Shown piece by piece: positions 34,465-47,800 of a stretch of 64,000 nucleotides of DNA (position 1 is the stretch's first letter; each line of letters opens with the position of its first letter). The notes under the pieces were generated by a model. It was not told the DNA's origin. It worked only from the letters and a program-made list of their open reading frames with translations, and ran no database searches. Source of the DNA: Erythrobacter sp. (GTDB lineage: Bacteria > Pseudomonadota > Alphaproteobacteria > Sphingomonadales > Sphingomonadaceae); NCBI RefSeq assembly GCF_011765465.1, contig NZ_CP050265.1, forward strand, positions 1,178,001-1,242,000, given 5' to 3'. A program made the position numbers and the translations under genes.

Positions 34465-35802
34465 ATGACACGTCCAATCGGTATCGATCTTTTCGCTGGC
34501 GCAGGGGGTATGAGTCTCGGTTTCGAGCAGGCCGGTTTCGACATTGCCGCTGCAGTTGAGATAGATCCAGTTCACTGCGCAACTCACCATTTCAATTTCC
34601 CCGAATGCGTTGTGATCCCGAAGTCAGTCACGGACGTGACGGGGCATGAGGTTCGCGAGAAAGCCGGTCTTGAAGATCAGCAGATCGATGTGGTTTTTGG
34701 CGGGGCGCCCTGCCAAGGGTTCTCTATGATTGGGCAGCGCGCTCTCGACGACCCGCGCAACTCCCTTGTTCGCGACTTCGTTCGCCTAGTTCATGAACTC
34801 GACGCTCGCTATTTCGTATTCGAGAATGTCAAAGGGCTGACGGTTGGTAAGCATCGGAGATTTCTAGAGGAAGTAATCGCAGCTTTCGAAAATGGTGGCC
34901 AGTATCAAGTGCTTCTAAAAGAGCGTGTGTTGAATGCTGCCAATTATGGTGTGCCGCAAAACCGCCATCGACTTTTCTTAATTGGCGCACGTAAAGACTG
35001 TGATCTCCCAGAGTATCCGGCGGAGATCACACATCCGGCGGGCACCTCGAACTGTGGTTCTGCAGAAGGCCCTACGTGTGAGGATGCGCTCGGCGACCTT
35101 CCTGATGCAGAAAGATTCGATGAATTATGGAAAACAGACCAAGTCGCGACCAATGCCTGGGGCGAGCCTAGTACTTATGCTGCCGAATTGCGGTGTCAAA
35201 CAAACGAGGCTTGGCATTTCGGCCATCCAAGGGATTGGAATCCGTCAATCATGACGTCCAGTCTACTCACAGCGCATACCGAAATTTCTCGACGTCGCTT
35301 CAATGCTACGGCAGGCGGGTCAGTCGAACCAATTTCGAGATTCTTCAAGCTCGCACCGGACGGCGTTTCAAACACACTCCGCGCCGGGACGGACTCGGCA
35401 CGGGGTGCGTTCACTAGTCCCCGGCCAATTCACTACAAGTATGCTCGCTGCGTCACCGTCCGCGAAATGGCCCGTTTGCACGGTTATCCAGATTGGTTTC
35501 GGTTCCACGAAACAAAATGGCATGGCGCTAGGCAGATCGGGAACTCAGTTCCCCCTCCGCTGGCAAGAGCCGTGGCAAATGAAGTAGTCAGAGCTCTTGG
35601 TATCAAGCCCACCCGTCCGACGATCAGTCAGAAGCTCGGAGACGAGGGCCTTCTTCGCATGGATCTCTCGGAAGCTTCGCGACACTGGCAAATCGAGAAT
35701 CCAATTGGAAAACGCAACCGCAAGAATGGGACGAAGAAACGCAAACAGCAGGAAATCGAGGCGTCAGATGCCTTTGACCGCAGGTTTGAGTTCAATGATT
35801 GA
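34465..35802 (+). CDS. DNA (cytosine-5) methyltransferase
   Basis: A 445-residue C5-methyltransferase. Motif I (DLFAGAGGMSLGFEQAGF), motif IV with the catalytic Cys83 (GGAPCQGFS), motif VI (ENVKGL), motif VIII (QNRHRLFLIGAR), a target-recognition region between about 190 and 300, and motifs IX-X (GNSVPPPLARAVANEVVRALG) are all present. A basic C-terminal tail (KRNRKNGTKKRKQ) extends beyond motif X. It follows vsr by 40 bases and is convergent, with a 39-bp overlap, with a PD-(D/E)XK endonuclease, so it is likely the protective half of a type II restriction-modification system. The recognition sequence cannot be read from sequence. Confidence 0.94.
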   Translation: MTRPIGIDLFAGAGGMSLGFEQAGFDIAAAVEIDPVHCATHHFNFPECVVIPKSVTDVTGHEVREKAGLEDQQIDVVFGGAPCQGFSMIGQRALDDPRNSLVRDFVRLVHELDARYFVFENVKGLTVGKHRRFLEEVIAAFENGGQYQVLLKERVLNAANYGVPQNRHRLFLIGARKDCDLPEYPAEITHPAGTSNCGSAEGPTCEDALGDLPDAERFDELWKTDQVATNAWGEPSTYAAELRCQTNEAWHFGHPRDWNPSIMTSSLLTAHTEISRRRFNATAGGSVEPISRFFKLAPDGVSNTLRAGTDSARGAFTSPRPIHYKYARCVTVREMARLHGYPDWFRFHETKWHGARQIGNSVPPPLARAVANEVVRALGIKPTRPTISQKLGDEGLLRMDLSEASRHWQIENPIGKRNRKNGTKKRKQQEIEASDAFDRRFEFND

Positions 35803-36603
35803 ATGGCTCGCAACGTCAAGCTGCGTTAGCCCGGAAGCGAAATCTCGCTTTACTGCCTCAAATTCTACTACGTAGAATCCAACTCCCTTAATCGCCCGCA
35901 AACCAATCGGCACAGTTACATCCACGTGGCTATTTGCTGCAAAAGACGCTTGGGCCTGATTAATTATCTGGCTCTCGATAAGTGGGTCCTTGGCTTGTTT
36001 CGCCTCGCAGGTGACAAGGACTGAAAAAGGATCACTTGCAGTTCCAGCCTTTCCCAAGAACAGTGCGTCAATTTCTGTCTTCCTAAGCTTAATTCCAGAT
36101 TGCAAATGTGCTAATTCTAGCAGTCCAAAGGCACCCGCTACAGCGAAATGAGTTTCGACGACCCTAAGCTGCACAGCGACCTGAATGTGCCACGTTTCGT
36201 CACTCCGTCCCAGCGATTTGGTGACGAGTGGAATGCTAGTTGACTGGATTGGAAACCTAGGCGCGTGAAGATCGACAGCAAACTTTTCAGGAAAAGCCTC
36301 AGTCTGACCGGGCGCAAAGGGAATGAACTCAAAACATGCCTCACCGGTGCGCTGAACCGCTGTGAACCTTCTTTTGGCTACCGAAGCAGGCCAATGCTTC
36401 GACGCATTCTTGCTCCGCAGTATGTCCTTCAAAAAATTTGCTGGATTATTATCACTTAGCGAAATCCCATGCGTCTTCCGGCACGCTCTGATGGCCTTTC
36501 CGACATCGTCAATGGTCATTAGTGTTTTCGTAAGTATATTATTATTCGCATCCCAATATTTGTCGAAAAGATACTCGATGACGACGGTCTTCTGTGATGC
36601 CAT
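35764..36603 (-). CDS. Probable type II restriction endonuclease, PD-(D/E)XK fold
   Basis: A 279-residue protein whose C-terminal half carries a nuclease-type active site: Glu177 and Asp179 in KTEIDALFLG, then Glu200 and Lys202 in VLVTCEAKQ, on adjacent predicted strands. The N-terminal half is basic and may recognise DNA. Its stop lies inside the end of the methyltransferase gene, convergent and overlapping by 39 bp. Position beside vsr and a C5-methyltransferase supports a restriction function. I do not recognise a specific named enzyme or a target site. Confidence 0.72.
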   Translation of the reverse strand: MASQKTVVIEYLFDKYWDANNNILTKTLMTIDDVGKAIRACRKTHGISLSDNNPANFLKDILRSKNASKHWPASVAKRRFTAVQRTGEACFEFIPFAPGQTEAFPEKFAVDLHAPRFPIQSTSIPLVTKSLGRSDETWHIQVAVQLRVVETHFAVAGAFGLLELAHLQSGIKLRKTEIDALFLGKAGTASDPFSVLVTCEAKQAKDPLIESQIINQAQASFAANSHVDVTVPIGLRAIKGVGFYVVEFEAVKRDFASGLTQLDVASHSIIELKPAVKGI

Positions 36604-36932
36604 TTCCTACCTCGAAAGTTCGCCGATTTGCGTCGAAAACACTCATACGACCGTGCAATAGAGATGGATTTTGTCAATCGATTCTGTCGTGCGAACTCGC
36701 GAGCATGCGGTTTGAACAGCCTCAACTTGGTAGGATTTCGACAAGGCGAGAGGTAGATCGCTCCGAACGGATACGTCGCGCGATCTCTGCGCAGCCCCCT
36801 TCACTAACCCGTCGAAAGGGCCGAGCCTCGCCAACCATTGAATTGCACATCTTGTCAATCAATTCTTGCGGTGACACATTTAAATACAACGCATAAATGG
36901 CTCAACCTCACATTGAATAGAAGAGGTTGGAA
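36604..36932. other. AT-rich non-coding stretch of the island
   Basis: About 330 bases separate the endonuclease and integrase starts. The only long frame (36594-36896, plus strand) lacks domain sense and a ribosome site. The segment should hold divergent promoters for the two genes; no clear boxes are assigned. Confidence 0.4.
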
Positions 36933-37991
36933 ATGCCGCGTCGTAACTCTGGACCTAAATTGAAGTGGATTGAGGAAAGAAAGACTTTCTACATTGTTTG
37001 GCAAGAAGGTGGAAAGACCCGTAAACGTTCCACTGGAACATCAGATGGACGGGAAGCGCATGAAATATATTTAGACTACTGCAACTCGTTGTATGCGATC
37101 GGCGACGGAACGCGGCCCGACAAGTTTCCGGTGGCTGACGCGCTTGCCTACTATGCGGAGCATAAGGCCACCCAAGCTATGGACCCTGCACGCATTGCCT
37201 ATGCGATCGAAGCCCTTCTTCCTTTTTGGGAAGACAAAATGGTCTCGGAGATCAACCAAGGTACGTGCACGCAGTATCTTCAGTACCGTGCGGAGAGAAG
37301 AAGGAAGGGCATCTCTAACTCGACCATACGGAGGGAATTGGGCGCGCTCGTTGCTGCACTGAATTTTTGCCACCGCGAAGGGAAGCTTACGCGGGTTGTC
37401 CACGTACCGTTGCCAGAAAAAGCACCGCCCAAGGATCGCTGGCTGACACGAAACGAAATGGCAGCCCTTCTTTGGGCATCGCGATGCGGGCATCCTCGCA
37501 CTCGCGCATACCTTCCGCTCTACATGCTAATCGGAATCTACACCGGAGCGAGGACCGAAGCCATTCTGTCTCTCACGTGGGATCGGGTCGACCTTGAGAG
37601 GCGTCGCATAGATTTTCAGATTCCGGGTCGTCGCCGCACGAAAAAACGGCGTCCGACGATTCCGATCCCTGAACGCCTGCTCACGTTCCTGCGTTATGCT
37701 TATAGGAGGCGCACAGCCAACGACGGTCCTGTGGTTCACAACAGGGGCAAGCCAATCACCCGCATCATTCGGGGGTTCAAGGCTGCCGCAAAAAGAGCCG
37801 ACCTACCGGACATCACTCCGCACGTGCTTCGTCACACGATAGCGACATGGATGGCTTTGGATGGTGTGAGCATGTACGAGATTGCCGCCTATCTCGGACA
37901 AGACGTAGCTACCACATCACGCATATACTCGCATCACAGCCCTGACTTTTTGAACGATGCGATCCGCTCGCTCGATCGTCGCACGAAGTAG
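36933..37991 (+). CDS. Tyrosine-type site-specific integrase
   Basis: A 352-residue tyrosine recombinase. It has an N-terminal arm-binding region (residues about 10-50), a SAM-like core-binding domain (70-165), and a catalytic domain with Arg in YTGARTEAILSL, the HVLRHTIATW box, and the nucleophile in TSRIYSHHS near the end. An AGAGG ribosome site precedes ATG at 36933; a TTG six bases upstream is less likely. It faces the right attachment repeat and is inferred to have inserted the island into tRNA-Pro. Confidence 0.93.
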   Translation: MPRRNSGPKLKWIEERKTFYIVWQEGGKTRKRSTGTSDGREAHEIYLDYCNSLYAIGDGTRPDKFPVADALAYYAEHKATQAMDPARIAYAIEALLPFWEDKMVSEINQGTCTQYLQYRAERRRKGISNSTIRRELGALVAALNFCHREGKLTRVVHVPLPEKAPPKDRWLTRNEMAALLWASRCGHPRTRAYLPLYMLIGIYTGARTEAILSLTWDRVDLERRRIDFQIPGRRRTKKRRPTIPIPERLLTFLRYAYRRRTANDGPVVHNRGKPITRIIRGFKAAAKRADLPDITPHVLRHTIATWMALDGVSMYEIAAYLGQDVATTSRIYSHHSPDFLNDAIRSLDRRTK

Positions 37992-38177
37992 GGAGCGTGG
38001 GAAAAATCATGAGAATTCATGTCAGTCCTGAATTGCCCCAACCGACATACAGATTTTCGTCTGTGTACGGTTATGTGTCGGCTAAATACGCCAGTAGCGT
38101 CAGGCAACGTCGTTCAACGCCGATTCCGAAAACCTATATGTCTATGAATTAACATCTTTTTTCGGAAGCGCTTTTGG

Positions 38178-38225
38178 TTCGGGAGGCAGGGGCCGGAGGT
38201 TCGAATCCTCTCTCCCCGACCAATT
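38178..38225. repeat. attR: right copy of the 48-bp integration direct repeat
   Basis: A perfect copy of the tRNA-Pro 3' segment from anticodon loop to three bases beyond CCA, without the 5' half of the tRNA. It lies 186 bases after the integrase stop. The 134 bases between it and the TSUP gene hold no supported gene. Confidence 0.92.
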
Positions 38226-38359
38226 TCGATGCTTGAGCCCCTCAAGACCGGGCAAATCAGCCACTTTCTTCTTCGGGGGATTGGCCTTGATTAGCTCGAG
38301 CCGCATCTTCGGCTGACCGTGCTAGGTTACGCCTGCCGCGTTTCCTTCCGAACGGTTGC

Positions 38360-39115
38360 TTAGAGACCGCCGAGAAGACGCACTCCGACGGCAATTACCA
38401 GCAGCGCGGTCAGTCGGCGAATCCAGCGGCCCGGCAGGAAGCGCAGGGCCAGCAAGCTACCCACCTGTCCGCCGACCACCACAGCGACAAGCAGGGGTAA
38501 GCCGCCTCCGATCGCCGCGGCGAAGTGGTCGGGCCCGCCCTTGAGGAGTTGCCCGGCAAGGCCGAACAGCGAATTGACGAGGATGAAGAAGCTCGCCGTG
38601 GCCGCAATGGCGCGCGCCTCGCGCCAGCGGGCGAGATGAAGCAGCGGAGCGAGGAAGATGCCGCCGCCGATGCCTACGAGCCCGGCGAGATAGCCGAGCG
38701 GCGCAGCGATGAGCGGCATAACACGCGCCGCGCGCCTGGGCTCGGCAGCGCGCCCCTCGCTGACCGGCAGCAGCATGGCGAAGCCGGTGAGCACGAGGCT
38801 CGCCCCAAGCAGTGTCAGAAAGGTGGTGCGGTCGATTGGGGTCAGCCCGCCTAGGAAGGCTGCGGGCGCGGCAAGCGCAGTGACGAACGCCGCGCCTCGC
38901 CATGGCAGAACCTTCGCGCGGGCGAAGCGGACCGTCGAGCCCGCCACGACCACGATATTGCAGGCGAGGACCAGCGGCGGAAGCAGGCGGTAGTCGAGCC
39001 CCGACAATGCCAGCAGCGCGGCATAGGTCGACCCGCCGCCGAACCCGACGCTGGCATAAAGCAGCGCAGTCAGCGCAAAGGCGAGGACGAGCACGACCGG
39101 AACCGCGCCGATCAT
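38360..39115 (-). CDS. TauE/SafE (TSUP) family permease
   Basis: A 251-residue inner-membrane protein with about seven or eight hydrophobic helices. Typical features are the N-terminal YASVGFGGGSTYAALLALSGL and the internal GYLAGLVGIGGGIFLAPLLHL, the paired glycine motifs of the TSUP family. Members export sulfite, sulfoacetate or related anions. Substrate is not deducible. It is the first core gene to the right of the island. Confidence 0.85.
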   Translation of the reverse strand: MIGAVPVVLVLAFALTALLYASVGFGGGSTYAALLALSGLDYRLLPPLVLACNIVVVAGSTVRFARAKVLPWRGAAFVTALAAPAAFLGGLTPIDRTTFLTLLGASLVLTGFAMLLPVSEGRAAEPRRAARVMPLIAAPLGYLAGLVGIGGGIFLAPLLHLARWREARAIAATASFFILVNSLFGLAGQLLKGGPDHFAAAIGGGLPLLVAVVVGGQVGSLLALRFLPGRWIRRLTALLVIAVGVRLLGGL

Positions 39116-39148
39116 CGCTCACCCTCCCCTGTTACCGACCTAGCGCGC

Positions 39149-41911
<2,763 letters not shown>

Positions 41912-42036
41912 TGAATCGAATCCTGCGTCTGGGGACGACCTTCGCGTAAGGGTCGTGAATATCGAGGGAGGTTGCGCGGCGATTGCGCTCGCCGATCCGG
42001 CCGCCGGGGCAGGCCGGGAGAAGGCGTGCCGAAAGG

Positions 42037-42339
42037 CTATTCGAGCGCGCGCTCGACCCCCATCAGCACCGGCATCAGGAGCACGCGCGGGCGCGCTGCG
42101 GGCGAAGGCCGCCGCGTCTCGCGGCAGCGCCGGGCCGCCTTGTCGCGGGCATCGGCGGCCTTGGTGTCGAGGTGCGCGCGGGTTTCCCCGGCCTCTGCCG
42201 AGGCGCCGACATTGCAGGCGGCGAGCGGGTGTGCGGACGCGTGCGCCGGACCGCTCAGCGCGGCAAGGCCCGAAAGCAGGGCCAGCAGGGCGATAATGTG
42301 ACGCGTCATCGCCAGCGCAGATAAGCGTTTCGCGGCCAT
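42037..42339 (-). CDS. Hypothetical exported protein
   Basis: A 100-residue protein with a signal peptide (hydrophobic [16 protein letters not shown], probable cleavage after AHA). The short mature part is basic and has two cysteines. ATG at 42339 has an AAGGTGG ribosome site; ATG at 42309 would also keep the signal. No family is recognised. It lies between secA and the divergent argJ. Confidence 0.55.
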   Translation of the reverse strand: MAAKRLSALAMTRHIIALLALLSGLAALSGPAHASAHPLAACNVGASAEAGETRAHLDTKAADARDKAARRCRETRRPSPAARPRVLLMPVLMGVERALE

Positions 42340-42418
42340 TCGTCCACCTTGCAGCGCCATTTATGCCGCGCAAAGCGCCGTTTACTCGCGCCGCGCGGCG
42401 GCCTAAGCGCGACGAGCC

Positions 42419-43645
42419 ATGGATCTCGAGCGCTCGCCCCTCGCCCTGCCCTTCCCCGACATGCCGCCGATCGACGGCGTGCGCCTGCGGGTGGCCCGCG
42501 CCCGCTACAAGGAATGGGACAGGGCCGACCTCACCTTCGCCGAACTCGCGCCGGGAACGAGCCTCGCGGGAGTGTTCACCAAAAGCGCCTGCGCCTCGAG
42601 CGAGGTCGAATTGGGACGCGAGCAGGTCAAGGCAGGCGCGGCCCGCGCGCTCATCGTCAATGCGGGCAATTCCAACGCTTTCACCGGTTATCGCGGGCGC
42701 GAGGCGGTAGAGGCGATCCAGGCGCAGGTGGCCGAGGCGTTGGGATGCACCGGCGGCGAGATTCTCGTATCCTCGACCGGCGTGATCGGCGTGCCGCTGC
42801 CCAAGGACAAGGCCCGCGCCGGGATCGAAGCGGCGCTCGCGGCGGAGGACTGCGGCTGGGAGGAGGCGGCGAACGCGATCGCCACGACCGATACCTTCCC
42901 CAAGGGTGCGCACGCCAGTGCCATGCTGGGAGAAACCCGCGTGGAACTGTGCGGCATCATAAAGGGATCGGGCATGATCGCGCCCAACATGGCCACCATG
43001 CTCGGCTATGTCTTCACCGATGCCGACGTCGCCCCAGCCTTCCTGCAGGAAGCACTGGATCGCGCCAATGCCGAGACCTTCTCCTGCATCACGGTCGACG
43101 GCGACACCTCGACCAGCGACACCGTGCTGGCCTTCGCCACCGGCAGGGCAAGGAACGCGCGGATCGAGGACTGGAACAGCCCCGGAGCGGATTCCTTCGC
43201 CGCCGCTCTCGCCGATGTGTGCCGCCGCCTCGCTCATCTCGTCGTGCGCGACGGGGAAGGCGCGTCGAAATTCATCACCGTGCGCGTCGCAGGTGCGGCG
43301 GACAATGACAGCGCGCGGCGTGTCGGCCTTGCCATCGCCAATTCGCCGCTGGTCAAGACCGCGATCGCGGGCGAGGACGCGAACTGGGGCCGCGTCGTCA
43401 TGGCGGTCGGCAAAGCGGGCGAACCGGCGGATCGCGACCGGCTCTCCATCGCCTTCGGTGGCATCTGGACCGCGCGCGAGGGCAACCCGGTCGAGGACTA
43501 TGACGAGGCTCCGGTGGCCGAACACCTCAAGGGCCGCGACATCGAGCTCGCTGTCGATCTTGGCATCGGCGAAGGGCGAGCAAGCGTGTGGACCTGCGAC
43601 CTCACGCACGGCTACATTTCGATCAACGCGGACTACAGATCATGA
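42419..43645 (+). CDS. argJ: Bifunctional ornithine acetyltransferase / N-acetylglutamate synthase
   Basis: The 408-residue precursor self-cleaves into two chains and runs the acetyl-recycling step of arginine biosynthesis. The autoproteolysis site is visible as [17 protein letters not shown], where the Thr of ATML becomes the nucleophile. KGSGM before it and the C-terminal segments [14 protein letters not shown] and [15 protein letters not shown] fit the family. Its stop overlaps the next start by four bases. Confidence 0.95.
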   Translation: MDLERSPLALPFPDMPPIDGVRLRVARARYKEWDRADLTFAELAPGTSLAGVFTKSACASSEVELGREQVKAGAARALIVNAGNSNAFTGYRGREAVEAIQAQVAEALGCTGGEILVSSTGVIGVPLPKDKARAGIEAALAAEDCGWEEAANAIATTDTFPKGAHASAMLGETRVELCGIIKGSGMIAPNMATMLGYVFTDADVAPAFLQEALDRANAETFSCITVDGDTSTSDTVLAFATGRARNARIEDWNSPGADSFAAALADVCRRLAHLVVRDGEGASKFITVRVAGAADNDSARRVGLAIANSPLVKTAIAGEDANWGRVVMAVGKAGEPADRDRLSIAFGGIWTAREGNPVEDYDEAPVAEHLKGRDIELAVDLGIGEGRASVWTCDLTHGYISINADYRS

Positions 43646-44448
43646 GCGACCTCACCGCCCTCGACGCCGAAATCCGCGACCTGCTGCGCTTTGCCGCGGA
43701 ACGCTCGATGATGCCGCGCTTCCGCGCGCTTTCGGATAGCGAAGTGGACATGAAGGGCGAGGACGATCCCGTGACCGTGGTCGACCGCGAGGTCGAGGAA
43801 TTCCTCACCGAAGCGCTCACCCGCCTCGCCCCCGGGGTCGCGGTGGTGGGGGAGGAAGCGGTCCATGCCGACAAGGGCGTGCTGGACCGTCTTTCGGAGC
43901 AGTGCTGGATCATCGACCCCTTGGACGGGACCGCGAATTTCACCGAAGGCAAGGAGCCTTTCGGCATCATCGTGGCGCTCGCCGATGCGGGCAAGGCGGT
44001 GGCGGGGTGGATCTACGACCCTAACCTCGACCGGCTGTGCCACGCCCGCGCCGGCGAAGGGGCGCGGATCGACGGCGAGACAGTGACCGCGCGCACGACA
44101 GGTGAAGACCCGCCGGTGACGGCGGTGAGCCGGATGTTTCTGACTCCGGAACAGTCGGCGATGGTCGATGCGCGGCTCGCCCCGCATTACAGGCTGGTCG
44201 ACATACCGCGCTGCGCGGCGGAGCAATATCCGCGCCTCGCGCTGGGGCAGAACGACATCTCAAGCTTCAAGCGCACCTACCCGTGGGACCACGCGGCGGG
44301 CGTCCTGTGGCTCAACGAGGCGGGCGGGCGCGCGGCGCGGCTGGACGGGAGCGAGTACAAGGTCGACGACGGCGAGGGGAAGCCGGGCCTGATCGGCGCG
44401 TCCAGCCCGGCCATCTGGGACGAATTCGTCGCGCGCCTGAGCAGCTAG
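43642..44448 (+). CDS. Inositol monophosphatase family protein, possibly histidinol-phosphatase
   Basis: A 268-residue Mg-dependent phosphatase with metal motifs VVGEEAVHADK, WIIDPLDGTANFTEGKEPFG and YPWDHAAGVLWLNEAGG. ATG at 43642 overlaps the argJ stop (ATGA), so it is co-translated with an amino-acid biosynthesis gene. Several alphaproteobacterial members of this subgroup act as histidinol-phosphate phosphatases, which makes that role possible but unproved. Confidence 0.85.
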   Translation: MSDLTALDAEIRDLLRFAAERSMMPRFRALSDSEVDMKGEDDPVTVVDREVEEFLTEALTRLAPGVAVVGEEAVHADKGVLDRLSEQCWIIDPLDGTANFTEGKEPFGIIVALADAGKAVAGWIYDPNLDRLCHARAGEGARIDGETVTARTTGEDPPVTAVSRMFLTPEQSAMVDARLAPHYRLVDIPRCAAEQYPRLALGQNDISSFKRTYPWDHAAGVLWLNEAGGRAARLDGSEYKVDDGEGKPGLIGASSPAIWDEFVARLSS

Positions 44449-44490
44449 AAGCGCGCGAACTCCCGCACCTGCAGGCGTTTGCGCGATCTC

Positions 44491-44811
44491 TCAGAGTTCG
44501 CCTTCAAGCCACTGCTTGAGCTGGCTTTTGGGGCGCGCGCCCTGCAGATGCGCGGCGGGCTTTCCGTCCTTGAACAGGACGAGCAAGGGAATGCCCTGCA
44601 CGCCCATCTCGGTCGGCACGCCGGTGTTTTCCATGATGTCCATCTTGGCGATCGTGACCTTTTCGCCGAGCTCGTCGCTGATCTCCTCCAGCGCCGGGGC
44701 GATCATCTTGCACGGACCGCACCAGTCGGCCCAGAAATCGACCAGCACGGGCTTGTCGCTTTCGAGGACGTCGGATTTCCAGCTTTCATCGGTCACTTTG
44801 ACGGTGGCCAT
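44491..44811 (-). CDS. trxA: Thioredoxin
   Basis: A 106-residue thioredoxin with the redox site ADWCGPCKMIAPAL, the cis-Pro loop GVQGIPLLVLFKDG, and standard length. It has no signal peptide, so it is cytosolic. A strong GAAGGAGA ribosome site precedes ATG at 44811. It lies downstream of addA in the same direction. Confidence 0.95.
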   Translation of the reverse strand: MATVKVTDESWKSDVLESDKPVLVDFWADWCGPCKMIAPALEEISDELGEKVTIAKMDIMENTGVPTEMGVQGIPLLVLFKDGKPAAHLQGARPKSQLKQWLEGEL

Positions 44812-44870
44812 AAATTCGTCTCCTTCGAAGGGGGCTGTATCTTGTCAACCAAACTAGGGTCAATCCGCGC

Positions 44871-47800
44871 TCACTCAAGCCGCATCGGACGCGCGGACGG
44901 ATAGCTTTCCTGCGCCTCGCCCAAGGCGTGCTTGAAAGGGGCGAGCGTTTCGCCCGGCAGGTCGATGAGTAGCGGAGCGTGGGTGTAGAGAACGCCTGCA
45001 CGCACTGCGCGGCCCGGATATATCGCCTCGAGCGCGGCGACATAGGCCGCCATCTGCCGCAGAGTCGCCTCGGGCACTTCCTCGAGCCGCTCGGGCGGGC
45101 GGCGGGTCGTCTTGAAATCGACCACGGTGACGCGGGCCTCTTCGACCAGCAGGCGGTCGGCGGTCCCGGCCACCACGATCCCGCCGATGGTCGCGGCAAG
45201 CGGGACTTCGGCAAGCGCACGGGCCGAGAAGATCGCGGCGAAGTCCGGCTCGTCCAGCACGCGCAGGGCATCCGCCACCATTTCGGCGCGCAGGCTTTCA
45301 TCGATGTCGCTCGCCTGGCGCGCGAGCCATGCGAGCGCGGCCTCCTCCTGCGCGCCGGGCGGAATATCGGGCAGGCGTTCGAGGAGACGGTGAATCAGCG
45401 TGCCGCGCCGCGCAGCGAGCGTGGCTCCCTCGGCCCCGCCCGGCCCTGCGGCCAGCGGCGGGTCGGGGCTCGCTTCCTCCCCTGCCCCGCTCGGCGCGAG
45501 CGGGCGCGGCGGGCGCGGTTCGGGACCTATAGGCACCTTCGCCCAAGCCGGGAGAACGTCGCCCATCCCGGCAGCGGCGGCATCGCTCGAAGCGAGCAGC
45601 GGCGCGGCCCGACGCCCGATCTCGCGCCGCGCGCCCCAGATGTCGTCGGCCAGCGCCTCGCCGTCGAACAGCGAGGCGAGCCGGGCATACCAGCTGTCCT
45701 CGGGCGGTCCTTTCTCCGCGTGCCTGGGCCCCAGCGAACCGCCGATGAACAGCGCCTCTTCGGCACGCGTCATGGCGACGTAGAGCAGCCGCCAGTGCTC
45801 CTGCATATCGGCGAGCTTGCTCCGCTCGGCCGCTTCGGCGACTCGCCCGCAGAGCTGGTCGCCGGTAAGGTCGGGCAACGGGACCATGCGTCCGGTCGGC
45901 TCGCCCAGGGGTATGTCCTCCAGCTCGAGATCGCCGCCCCTGCCCGGTTCCCCTGTGGCATCGGCAAGGACCACGATCGGCGCTTGCAGCCCCTTGGACC
46001 CGTGCACCGTCATCACCCGCACCTGTCCGCCGGATTCGCCCGAATCGCGCTTCAGGTCCGTGGCGCCCGCGTCGAACCATTCGAGGAAACCTGCAAGGCT
46101 CGGCACGTGGGCGCCCTCATAAGCGAAGGCGGCGTTCAGCACTTCATCGATTGGATCGTTGGCCTCGCGCCCGAGCCGGGCGACGAGCCTTTCCCGGCCC
46201 CGCCAGGGCCCGGTCAGCAGCCAGGACAGCAGCGCCTGCGGGGTCTGGAAATCGGCCAGCGCGAGAAGGTCGCGAAGCTTTTGCGCGCTCGCCGCAACGA
46301 AGGGGTCCGCGTGGCGCCGCAGGTGGTCCCACAAGAGCACGCCCGTATCGCGCACCGCGAAGGCAAGGAGGTCGTCCTGGCTCCACCCCATAAGCGGCGA
46401 CACCAGCAGGTTCGCGAGCGAAAGGTCGTCCCCCGGCTGCGCGGCAAAACGCAGCGCTGCGAGCAGGTCGCGCACCGCGAGTGGTTCGCCGAGGCGCAGG
46501 CGGTCGACCCCGGCTACGGGCACGCCGCTGGCATAGAGCTTGGCGACGATCTGCGCGGCGAGATCCTTGCGCTTTCGCACCAGCACCATGACATCGCCCG
46601 GCTGCGCGTGCCGGGGCTTCTCGCCCTTTTCCAGCACGAAGGGCTCGTCGCCCTTGACCCACCGGGCGACCTGGGCTGCGATCTTCTCGGCGAGCAGCGT
46701 GTCGTGACGGGGCAGCCAGTCCTGTTCCTCGCCGCTTTCGTCGTCGCCCATCCGCTCGCCCAGCGCGTCCGCAGCGCGGACCGGTTGCCACATTGTGACG
46801 AGGCCCGCACGGTCCGCGCCCATGTGCTCGCCCGGTTCCTTGTCGAGCCCGAAGGCTTTGTATCCGAGCGCCGAAATTGCAGCATTGACGAAATCGAGCA
46901 CGGGCTGAGAGGTCCGGAAGGACTGTCCGAGATCGAGATCGCGGAACTCCGGCATCCGCCGATTGGTCCGCGTGCTCTCGATACTGGACCGCGCGGCATC
47001 GATCCGGGCCCGCACGCGCTCCTTCGCGCGGGCGAAATTCTCCGGGCTCGTCCCCTGGAATCCGAAGATCGCCTGCTTGTAATCGCCCACCGTGAAGATC
47101 GTGCGCAGCCGGTCGCCATGTGCGCCCTCGCCGGAGAAGAAATCGTCGATCAGAGCATCGATGATATCCCATTGCGCGCGGTTCGTGTCCTGCGCCTCGT
47201 CGATCAGGATGTGGTCGAAGCGCCGGTCGAGCTTGTAGCGGATCCAGTCGGCGGACAGCGAACCGGACAGCAGCGCCGCGGCCTTGCGGATGAGGTCTTC
47301 GAATTCGAGCAGCCCCTCGCGCTCCTTGGCTTCGGCCCAACGGCGCGCAAAGGCGTGGCCGATGGTCAGCGCGTCATCGAGCAGCGCGGCAAGGCCGATG
47401 AGCGCGCAGCGTTCGCGGTAGAGCGCGAGCGCGTCGGCGATCTCCTGCTGACGCTCGGGAAGCTGCGGATCCTCCTTCGCCGGGGCCTTCATCTGGCGCG
47501 GTTCGCCTTTCTTCGTGAGGATGGTCTCGAAGAAGCGCGAAACGAGCCCCGCACGCGCCTCGGCCGGAGCGGCAAGCCAGCGCGGGATGAAGTCGGCGCA
47601 ATCGCGCCCGGTCTGCGCCGTCCAAGCCTGCATCGTGGGGAGCATTGCGACAAGCTGGTGATCGGGAAAAATATCGGGATGGAGCACGTCCGCCGCCCAT
47701 TGCTCGCCAGCGTCGGAGGGAATGCCGAGCAAGCTGCACACCCGTTCGCGCAAGGGCGGCTGCCAGCCGCCGGGCCCGTCCCACAATTCGCCCGCACTCG

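Larger units (their letters stand above)
31388..38225. mobile_element. Genomic island integrated at tRNA-Pro(CGG)
   Basis: The segment of about 6.8 kb lies between two 48-bp perfect repeats of the tRNA 3' end and has a tyrosine integrase near the right repeat. Base and codon use is visibly AT-richer than on either side. Cargo is a restriction-modification set and a three-gene ATPase operon; no structural phage, conjugation or replication gene is present. It is thus a compact integrative defence island, perhaps mobilised by a helper. Confidence 0.9.

Noticed and set aside
38226..38330. Minus-strand ORF starting MRLELIKANPPKKK that runs through attR
   Set aside because: It crosses the tRNA-derived repeat and acquires the artefact peptide; no ribosome site and no family.
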